Below are positions 57,564-64,000 of a DNA stretch of 64,000 bases, piece by piece. The notes beneath the pieces were generated by a model. That model saw only the letters and a program-made list of their open reading frames with translations, did not search any database and was not told the origin of the DNA. Numbering within the stretch: the first letter of the stretch is position 1; every line of letters begins with the position of its first letter. The position numbers were made by a program, and so were the translations under genes. Origin of the DNA: Kalmanozyma brasiliensis GHG001 (Eukaryota > Basidiomycota > Ustilaginomycetes > Ustilaginales). Where the stretch lies: NCBI RefSeq assembly GCF_000497045.1, contig NW_015961958.1:124001-188000 (forward strand). The letters are read 5' to 3'.

Positions 57564-59978
57564 ATGGATGGCCCTCCCGGCAAAAGGCCACCCACCTTGA
57601 CGCCAGCCTCTTTCGCCGCAACGCCTCAATTCCAGCAAGCTTTTTCGGCCTTGGCTCAAATGTACGGCTCTCAGGGGCATCCATCGCACGCCGAACACAG
57701 GCAGACGACATGTGCACCAATTCAGATACCGGAAGGCGACCAGGCTCGCACCCAGGCACCTCCGAGCTCTGAACACGAGGCGTCAGGTCCCTGTTCTGGT
57801 CCGAACGACGCTTTACATATGACGATCAACACGCAAGCTGCTCGGATAGACAACCTTGAAACCCACGTCGCGACGCTTCGAGCAGACAATGCCGAGCTGA
57901 TGCAACGTTTGGGCGCTATGAATCACAGCATATCCCAGTTCGAGGGTCGTATCACGAGCGCCTACAACCAGCTCATCGAACACATCAACCACCAAATTGA
58001 TCAGCAGACGGCTCAGATCGACACGTTCCAGAATCGCATTGTTGCACCTCTGTTCACCACCATGCAGCAAGTGTTGGCTGGAGAGACAGCCAGCTCGCGC
58101 TTGACAGACGTCCTGGCCGCCCAGCCTGCTGTCACACGGCAAGACCTAGCAGCTTCGACCGATCCTATAGGGCAAGAGAGCTCGAACTCCGTTACTAATT
58201 GTGATACGACGAATACCATGACAAGTCATGACGCGCATCGATCCACCTCCATCGACTCCTACACACCGCTGGCAAAGCTCAGCACGGCACGTCTGAATGG
58301 TCTCAGAGCTGTTCGCGCTGCTCACCAGCACTCTGTCACAGACAATCCAGTCACTACCTCCACCCTGCCCATCATCCAGCGCTGCAGCGCCGTTGCGACT
58401 CGGCTTGCTGATGTGAATCGGATGTCGCCTGCGGGCGCTCAAAGTGATTCCTTGCAGCGGTCAGCTACTCAAGAAGTCGCATCCGCACCTCTTTTGATTC
58501 CTCCTTCACTACCTGCGCGATTCTCTGCACCCGCAACCCCCATCCGTATTCTCCCACTTCCCTCTCCTTCCCCGTCTCTTTCGCCAAATGCTCGCCATGT
58601 TACAGCTCATGCGACGCCTTTTGAACAACAATCTTCGGCGGTTCCGCTTGCCACTACTTCGAAAGTCAATTCCTCTTTACCAACAGGCCATGACTTCGTC
58701 AACAAACCAAGGACCGACCAACTGATCTTCAAAAGGCAGCGTGCGCCCTCTTTTGAGTGCGTCCAGAGGCACATGGCGAAGAAGCACGCTAGCGACGTGC
58801 ATCTCGAGGAGGCTTCAACAGTTCCACATCTCGAATCTCTTGGACAGCCGACCCGAGAACTCGAGCATGCCTACATCGAACACTTGGCCTCGCTTACAGA
58901 GCAACCGCCCCCAGGCGGACATCGAGAACCGTTTCACATCTGGGCATGGCTCGGTAACGCTGATGCAAGGCCAGCTCCTCTCAACGAAAAGATGCCACTC
59001 CTCCTCGCGCCCGACGATTCCGTGTCAGAATCTCTGGTGGCAGAAAGCGTCGCTGCTACTCTGATACACAACGGTTTCGCCAGAATCGCTGATACTCCCA
59101 CGTCGTCCGGATGGCTCGAGCTCGACCTCTCCTGGCTCTTGCACATGGAAGACTCCGAATTCGGCGTTCGTAAACGCCGATTTACCGATCAGGGATCTCG
59201 CTTCCTGATCGTGCCGACGAAGTTCATGAAACAGGGCATCTCGCTGGGCAAAACTAGCATGCAGAGGCTGAACATGAGACTAGTGCGCGAGGATCCGGGC
59301 ACAACACCACATCTGGAGATGGGCGAATTTCAGGGGTGGCACGCCCGGCTGAAGTGTTTGTCGAAGGACTCCCATCGAAACTACGCTACCAAGCCCTTCG
59401 AAAGGCTTTGCAGACTGGCGGAAGAATCCTACCTTTATTTGGAGAGAAGGCGGGTCTCGGAAAGCGATATCGATCGGAACGAACGCGGCAGGCGCGGAGC
59501 TCCCGACTGCTACCGCCCGTCTAGGGACAGGCGCACGTCGCAGATTGCGGGTTCAACGACTCCTCCTCGTGAGGAGAGACACTACGGTCAAAGTGCGGAG
59601 CTGCTAGGTCCCATCTCGGGCTCTGAGCATTCGCGCCGCGAATTCTCCAGGCTCGGGGACAGAGCAATCAGAGGTGTCGCTTCCGACCAAGACACGAGAG
59701 AGGTCGAGCACCACTCCGTTGCTCCTTTCCCGAGGACACGTCACGCCGACACGCCGCATCCTTCCACGACCTCCACAGAACAAGAGGCTCGACACTTCAG
59801 AGAGCAGTGGGAGAGAGAGCGAGAACGCTCAACCGATCGCAGCACCGCGGCCCGTGGCGCCGACACTGTCGACCTTGACTATGGTTCGCCGCTGACCAGG
59901 ACCACCTTGGCACAGGTGGGCGCATACGAAGACGACGACGACTATTCGGACGAGGTTGACGAGCTCGCCGACGCTTAG
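57564..59978 (+). CDS. Cluster gene 3: 804-residue paralogue of cluster gene 2
   Basis: An 804-residue protein, not recognised, colinear with cluster gene 2. Its N-terminus PASFAATPQFQQAFSALAQM, coiled-coil region (INTQAARIDNLETHVATLRA; then FEGRITSAYNQLIEHINHQI, QQTAQIDTFQNRIVAPLFTT) and linker LPLPSPSPSLSP match gene 2. So does its basic motif KRQRAPSFECVQRHMAKK. The linker then runs directly into the shared domain (about 437-615): HLASLTEQPPPGGH, FHIWAWLG, ESLVAESVAATLI, WLELDLSWLLH, SRFLIVPTKFMKQGISL, KPFERLCRLAEE. The tail repeats TPHPSTTS, REQWERERERS, YGSPLTRT and SDEVDELADA. It lacks the roughly 330-residue expansion of gene 2. Same-strand and adjacent, so tandem duplication is the simplest origin. 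Function unknown. Confidence 0.82.
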   Translation: MDGPPGKRPPTLTPASFAATPQFQQAFSALAQMYGSQGHPSHAEHRQTTCAPIQIPEGDQARTQAPPSSEHEASGPCSGPNDALHMTINTQAARIDNLETHVATLRADNAELMQRLGAMNHSISQFEGRITSAYNQLIEHINHQIDQQTAQIDTFQNRIVAPLFTTMQQVLAGETASSRLTDVLAAQPAVTRQDLAASTDPIGQESSNSVTNCDTTNTMTSHDAHRSTSIDSYTPLAKLSTARLNGLRAVRAAHQHSVTDNPVTTSTLPIIQRCSAVATRLADVNRMSPAGAQSDSLQRSATQEVASAPLLIPPSLPARFSAPATPIRILPLPSPSPSLSPNARHVTAHATPFEQQSSAVPLATTSKVNSSLPTGHDFVNKPRTDQLIFKRQRAPSFECVQRHMAKKHASDVHLEEASTVPHLESLGQPTRELEHAYIEHLASLTEQPPPGGHREPFHIWAWLGNADARPAPLNEKMPLLLAPDDSVSESLVAESVAATLIHNGFARIADTPTSSGWLELDLSWLLHMEDSEFGVRKRRFTDQGSRFLIVPTKFMKQGISLGKTSMQRLNMRLVREDPGTTPHLEMGEFQGWHARLKCLSKDSHRNYATKPFERLCRLAEESYLYLERRRVSESDIDRNERGRRGAPDCYRPSRDRRTSQIAGSTTPPREERHYGQSAELLGPISGSEHSRREFSRLGDRAIRGVASDQDTREVEHHSVAPFPRTRHADTPHPSTTSTEQEARHFREQWERERERSTDRSTAARGADTVDLDYGSPLTRTTLAQVGAYEDDDDYSDEVDELADA

Positions 59979-60219
59979 CGGAGCGTCAAATGGCCACCAA
60001 TCAAAGCTCGGCACAGAGCACCTATCGCGTTGTCGAGTGCACCCATCGCGAGGCTCAAAGCTTCCTGTCCCCTTCCTGTCCTCGATTTTCCAGCGGGATG
60101 CAGAAGCAAAGTCGTCCAGCAATCAAAACCTGTGTTGCGTGTGTGAGGTCTGCGGTATGGTGTGCAAATGATTGTGCTGCTGAACAAAGATGAATCCAGA
60201 AAGGTGACAAACACTCCCT

Positions 60220-62121
60220 TTACTGCCCGACGAACGACGAGATGTCCTCCGAGATTTGCCGCGTATACCTCGTATTTGAGCGCGCCATGCCCAAGAAGAG
60301 ACAGGCGATCGACTCTGCATGTCCCAAATTCCTATACGCTCTCAACCTGACCTGTTCCACCCCGATCCCTACCAACAGCGTCTTGAGCAGGGTGCTTTGT
60401 TCCACCGGGACCACCTGGTCCTTTCCTCCGTGGACCAACAGAAACTTGGGCGGCAGCAGTCTGGTATCGACGATGTTCTTCGCGGCATAGAGCAGATGCG
60501 CCGGTGAATGGATGAGGCAGTTGAAGTGGCTCGGTCCCGTGGCGCGTCGGAGGTAGCTGAGGTGTTCTAGCCCGCGTTCCGATTCGGATCGGAACCCTTT
60601 GATCACGTCGCTGATGCCCGAGAGGAGGATGACGCCGGCGAGGGCGGGCAGCTCGATTTCGGGTTCGTAGATCTCGACGCGTCGAAGACCGTTGCCGACC
60701 TCCTCCTCGGCTTTGCGATACGCAGAGGAGGAGAGGATGGATTCGGCTTCTTCGGTTTTGCGTGATGTCGAGGTGGCGCCTGCGCTCTGGAAGGGTGTGT
60801 TGAAGCGGTGCGATGCGCCCATCACGTGGCCTGGGACGGTTGTGGCGTCCTCGCTCTCATCGACCCACCCCTCTCCGTGGTCTGCATGATGTGCTCCGAC
60901 CGAGCCAGTGCTGCCACGACGCTCGGCGCGAGCCGACACCACACCCAGTCGCACCGGCTCGTCGTTCTCCTCGTCCAACGCATCCGGCGCCGCACCCGCC
61001 GCAATGCTCCTCCGCCTGGTCGTCCTCACCTCACCACTCTTCAGCCACTCCTCTTCTTCTTCGTCCTCGTGCGAAGAATGACCGTGTTTGGCCCGAAGCA
61101 CATGCCTCTCGCGCTCATAGGCCCGGTCCAGGTGGCCCTCGCGACTGAGCACCACCGCCTCCTGCGAGATGGTCAGCATGATCAAATGCGCACTTAGGCC
61201 GTGTCCTAGCACATAGACCTTGCTTGGATCGCCGCCGTACCTCTGGCAGTTCTTGGCAGTCCAGCGGAGGACGAGCCGGAGATCGATGATGGACGACTTG
61301 ATGCGCGATTCAGGGTAGTAGGTGATGTCAGCTACGACGACGCAGTAGCCCATTCTGCGCAGGCGGAGGGCGAGCTGGAGATAGAGTCTGCGCTTCGACG
61401 TCACTGTCAGGGGTCCGAGCATCGATGGGATGACCACGATGACGGGTACGCCGTTCGAGCCTGCGGTGCGGGGAGCGTCGCCAGCTTCAGAAGGCGAGTC
61501 GGCGGGGAGGTAGACGTCGAGTCGTTTGCCGCGCGATGGACTGCCGTAGAGGATGCCCTCTTTGACCACACGCGAGCCTTTCGTCGTGCCAATGACCATC
61601 ATGCGACGGTAGGACCAGTCGAAGATGGCCGGGAAAAGAATACGAAAGGCTGTGACGACGTAGCGGAATGCGGCGAGGTCGACTTTGGCGCATCGGATCG
61701 GGTTGATGGGGACAAACGGGCAGATGTTACGTGGCGACCAGCGGTGTGCATTTGTCCAGGTGGCGGGGAGATCCTTCTGAGCGAGGAAGAGGTAGCAGAT
61801 CCACGCGACGGCGTAAAGCAGCAGCACCGAGATGAGCAGCAGGATAGGGATGGCCATGACGCCGATGACAGGGATTGCACATGCCGCGGCGAGGAGCGGC
61901 CATGCGGGCAACGCAATAGCGAGTGCCGGCAACACGATGGGTTTGAGCAGCAGCGCAAGGTAGCGCTGCGATCGCTTGGGCAGCACGGGCGGCTGCGGCT
62001 CGTGCTCCGGATAGTAGGTCGGCGAGGGAGGTGGAGAATGAAATTCGATGGTAGACAACCGGCGCGGTCGCTGTTGCGGCGGGTGCGCCGCTGGCGTCGA
62101 GGTGCGCTCGTGATGCGCCAT
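60220..62121 (-). CDS. Membrane-anchored alpha/beta-hydrolase-like protein with altered nucleophile elbow
   Basis: A 633-residue protein. The ATG at 62121 starts MAHHERTSTPAAHPPQQ, a Pro-rich cytosolic N-terminus. Two or three membrane helices follow at about 54-113 (LALLLKPIVLPALAIALPAW, then IPILLLISVLLLYAVAWICY). The C-terminal part is an alpha/beta-hydrolase of the carboxylesterase/isoprenylcysteine-methylesterase type: RLDVYLPAD, NGVPVIVVIPSMLG, DITYYPESRIKSSIIDLRLV, LRWTAKNCQRYGGDPSKVYV. The expected GxSxG nucleophile turn reads G-H-G-L-S-A-H (306-312), with Gly at the Ser position and Ser two later. The acid (HGGKDQVVPV) and His (NLGHAES) are in place. A 150-residue acidic insert lies between. 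I suspect a divergent or inactive enzyme; a substrate cannot be named. Confidence 0.78.
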   Translation of the reverse strand: MAHHERTSTPAAHPPQQRPRRLSTIEFHSPPPSPTYYPEHEPQPPVLPKRSQRYLALLLKPIVLPALAIALPAWPLLAAACAIPVIGVMAIPILLLISVLLLYAVAWICYLFLAQKDLPATWTNAHRWSPRNICPFVPINPIRCAKVDLAAFRYVVTAFRILFPAIFDWSYRRMMVIGTTKGSRVVKEGILYGSPSRGKRLDVYLPADSPSEAGDAPRTAGSNGVPVIVVIPSMLGPLTVTSKRRLYLQLALRLRRMGYCVVVADITYYPESRIKSSIIDLRLVLRWTAKNCQRYGGDPSKVYVLGHGLSAHLIMLTISQEAVVLSREGHLDRAYERERHVLRAKHGHSSHEDEEEEEWLKSGEVRTTRRRSIAAGAAPDALDEENDEPVRLGVVSARAERRGSTGSVGAHHADHGEGWVDESEDATTVPGHVMGASHRFNTPFQSAGATSTSRKTEEAESILSSSAYRKAEEEVGNGLRRVEIYEPEIELPALAGVILLSGISDVIKGFRSESERGLEHLSYLRRATGPSHFNCLIHSPAHLLYAAKNIVDTRLLPPKFLLVHGGKDQVVPVEQSTLLKTLLVGIGVEQVRLRAYRNLGHAESIACLFLGMARSNTRYTRQISEDISSFVGQ

Positions 62122-62568
62122 CGTAGAGATGTCTACGCTTAGCCCAGCTGGACGGGCAGGGATAAGATGATGTGGAAAGGTCGGAAGCTGCGGAACTGAT
62201 ACGGGAAGAAAGCAACACCATGCCGGCTCTCGAAATAGCCTCTCAGAGAGCACCCTGCATGGCGCGTTCACGAGGAAGCCTTTCCGCCGCTGCCGCTGCT
62301 GTCCTGAAGCCAGATTATTTTGACAGCGCGCTTCGTCCACCAACAAATTTAAAGCGTGAAAATCGGCTGCCTCTTCGGAACCATAAACACGCCAGCGCCG
62401 ACTTGCCGCATCAACATCAATGGTCCCGCATGCCAATCAGCTCTCTCCACATGTCCCAGTTTGGTCGGCACACCATTGTGTTCATACACATTCGGTGGGT
62501 TAGGTGTGGAGAAGATTCGCCTGCGAGTCGAACATCATCTATTGCAAGTGGTATCCATGAATGCTCAT
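62122..62568. other. Intergenic region, hydrolase-like / NFX1-type gene
   Basis: A 447-bp spacer between two minus-strand genes. The hydrolase frame is open to 62436 but without family match, so this is promoter and leader of the hydrolase and 3' flank of the NFX1-type gene. Confidence 0.4.
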
Positions 62569-64000
62569 CTAGTTCTCGTCTTCCCAGCTTTCGGGGACCG
62601 GTCCTTTAGCTTCGGTTGTGTTGAAGGGCTCTGCAGCGGGTGCAGAGCTCGCAACAGCAGCGTGGGTTTGGCCTTCGGCAGCAGCACGTCGAGGAGCGTT
62701 CGGATTGGGAACGATTCCAGCGATCGGGCCCGTCGTTGCTCGGCTGCTACTGGGCTGGGTCACCATTGGTTGACCCCACACAGGTTCGCTAGTGAGAGCG
62801 GGCGAGTTACGTCCAGACCCCGAAGCCACCGCAGCCCAACCTCGATCTCCCACCAGACCCAAGCTTGCCTTGGCGACACCTGCCGAGCCGTGTCCGCTCG
62901 AAGCGGCTCCTCCTCGTTTCATGGCTGAGCCCCACGCAGCACCTGTGGCGCCACCGGTGCGGCCGCTTCCATTGAGGATCGGCTCGTCTTCCCTGCGCAC
63001 CACGTTCTTGCTCGCGTCAACCGTGCACAGGATGACGTCGCGTGCAAACTGCTCGCTGCGTACGAGCGACTTGAGCTCCGTCTTCATCATGATCAGTCGC
63101 GTCGGCGAGTCGGATGACGTGATGATCACATCTTCGTCTCCTTTCCACGTGACGGCAAAATTGATGGTGCGAAGCACGGGCTGCAGGAGCGATCGCAGCG
63201 AGTCTTGATCATGGCCAAAGACGCCAGGCAGGAAGATGGCGTTGAGCGGCTTCGGCGCTTCTGCGCTCGGACGTTGCAGCTGGGCGAGACCGATCGGCTT
63301 GCCCTGCGTCGGCTGTTGCTGCTGTTGCGAAGCCATAAGCGATGCTCGCGCGGCAGCGAAGGCCTCGGTAAGCAACGGCTTGGGAATGCGGCTGTCCTGC
63401 TTGCGTCGAATGCTGACACTGCGTCGGGGCTCTGCATCCACACTCTCGCTTGCCAGCTTGTAGACGGCTGCGAGCTCGTGTGTGAACTTGCGCTGGAACT
63501 TGTTGGCCGGTGGCAGGATCATGCCTGCTCGTGGCGACCGAATAAAGTCGCTCAGAGCCGCCTCAACCTCATCGCAAAACTTGCGGTTGCTCGTTACGGC
63601 GTAGTAGGCAAGCGTCTCGTGCTCGTACGCAGCCGGAGCGGCTTTCTCGGAAGGGTTGAGGCCCAGGGCTTCAGCGAGCTTGGCGTTCCTCTGCGCGATC
63701 ATGCACGAGTCATTGCACTTGAGCGTTTTCTCCTTGTTGGGTGCGTGGATCGAGACGCCGCACTTTGTGCGGGACTGCAAGTTGCCGCAGGGGCATTGAA
63801 GCGTGATGACAGCCTCGCAGGGCTCGACCTCGGGACAGGAGGATGGCGCATGGCACTTCTCCTGACAAGGATGCTGACAAAGTCGTCGCGGCTTGCCACA
63901 GATCTGCGCACAAGGAGCGCACTCTCGACCAGCAACGTGGCAAATGCCCTGACATCTGTGGAAGCCACAGTTGAGAAGGGCGTCGCAGGGCTGACCGCAG
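62569..64000 (-). CDS. NFX1/Fap1-type zinc-finger protein with R3H domain, 3' part
   Basis: The C-terminal 477 residues of a protein whose 5' part lies to the right of the window. It begins with NFX1-type zinc fingers, Cys/His-rich repeats such as CGQPCDALLNCGFHRCQGIC, CGKPRRLCQHPCQEKCHAP and CEAVITLQCPCG. A R3H domain follows (ALSDFIRSPRAGMILPPANK, QRKFTHELAAVYKLASES; RKFTH supplies the RxxxH). A segment LNAIFLPGVFGHDQDSLRSL and VTWKGDEDVIITSSDS resembles the RRM-like region of the yeast Fap1/NFX1 branch. The tail is Ala/Gly/Ser-rich. NFX1-type proteins act as RING-like transcription or ubiquitin factors; Fap1 binds the FKBP12 rapamycin target. The frame is open to the window edge. Confidence 0.88.
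   Translation of the reverse strand, partial: CGQPCDALLNCGFHRCQGICHVAGRECAPCAQICGKPRRLCQHPCQEKCHAPSSCPEVEPCEAVITLQCPCGNLQSRTKCGVSIHAPNKEKTLKCNDSCMIAQRNAKLAEALGLNPSEKAAPAAYEHETLAYYAVTSNRKFCDEVEAALSDFIRSPRAGMILPPANKFQRKFTHELAAVYKLASESVDAEPRRSVSIRRKQDSRIPKPLLTEAFAAARASLMASQQQQQPTQGKPIGLAQLQRPSAEAPKPLNAIFLPGVFGHDQDSLRSLLQPVLRTINFAVTWKGDEDVIITSSDSPTRLIMMKTELKSLVRSEQFARDVILCTVDASKNVVRREDEPILNGSGRTGGATGAAWGSAMKRGGAASSGHGSAGVAKASLGLVGDRGWAAVASGSGRNSPALTSEPVWGQPMVTQPSSSRATTGPIAGIVPNPNAPRRAAAEGQTHAAVASSAPAAEPFNTTEAKGPVPESWEDEN

Noticed and set aside
51483..59978. Cluster as secreted effectors
   Set aside because: Smut effector clusters encode signal peptides; none of the three starts with a hydrophobic leader, and genes 2 and 3 have basic motifs more like nuclear proteins.
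51400..60000. Cluster as a transposable element
   Set aside because: No terminal repeats, transposase, reverse transcriptase or integrase motif seen in the segment or its borders.

Overview
The window looks like nuclear chromosomal DNA of a basidiomycete smut-type fungus (Ustilaginales). The evidence is compact, mostly intronless eukaryotic genes with strong C/G third-position use, long serine/alanine/glutamine low-complexity tracts, short GT-AG introns where introns do occur, and gene families typical of fungi (Pol delta Cdc27, Trm6, Prp28, Ssu72, Gcn20, Ubp3, Pin4/Cip-like RRM+R3H, striatin, Cmc4, Mcr1). I cannot name the species from sequence alone. I support 28 protein genes, one tRNA and three introns. 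There are no bacterial-type operons, no recognisable transposon and no CRISPR array.

Layout. 0-8 kb: 3' end of the DNA polymerase delta third subunit; a small KPWE-motif protein resembling the newly named peroxin Pex39; tRNA m1A58 methyltransferase subunit Trm6; an acyl-CoA dehydrogenase ending in SKF (a possible peroxisomal signal); and the spliceosomal helicase Prp28. 8-17 kb: an orphan 739-residue protein, a Rho4-like GTPase, the CTD phosphatase Ssu72, tRNA-Thr(AGU), a GT8 glycosyltransferase and an R3H-SUZ protein. 18-33 kb: the Ubp3/USP10-type deubiquitinase, a fungal protein of unknown function with three 36-residue repeats, mitochondrial NADH-cytochrome b5 reductase Mcr1, the ABCF protein Gcn20, a cyclase/kynurenine-formamidase-fold protein and folylpolyglutamate synthase. 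33-51 kb: a Pin4-like RRM+R3H protein, an NCBP3-like cap-binding protein, a MATH-BTB adaptor, striatin, a SulP-STAS-cyclic-nucleotide-domain transporter with a 10-nt first exon, the elongation factor Iws1 with two introns, and Cmc4. 51-60 kb: three tandem, same-strand genes of a family I do not recognise. 60-64 kb: a membrane-anchored alpha/beta-hydrolase-like protein with an unusual nucleophile elbow, and the 3' part of an NFX1/Fap1-type zinc-finger protein.

Most of the window is ordinary housekeeping content arranged as divergent and convergent pairs, the divergent pairs sharing short promoters and the convergent pairs ending about 80-140 bp apart. Long open frames antisense to real genes are common and come from codon bias. 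The part that does not fit is 51.4-60.0 kb. There, three genes share a roughly 175-residue C-terminal or subterminal domain with five ordered motifs. Two of them are full-length paralogues with an N-terminal coiled coil, a Ser/Pro-rich linker, a basic KRKR/KRQR-type motif and an acidic EVDELAD tail. This is the best candidate for an undescribed, lineage-specific system.

All assignments come from reading the translated sequence and recalling family motifs. No database search was run.
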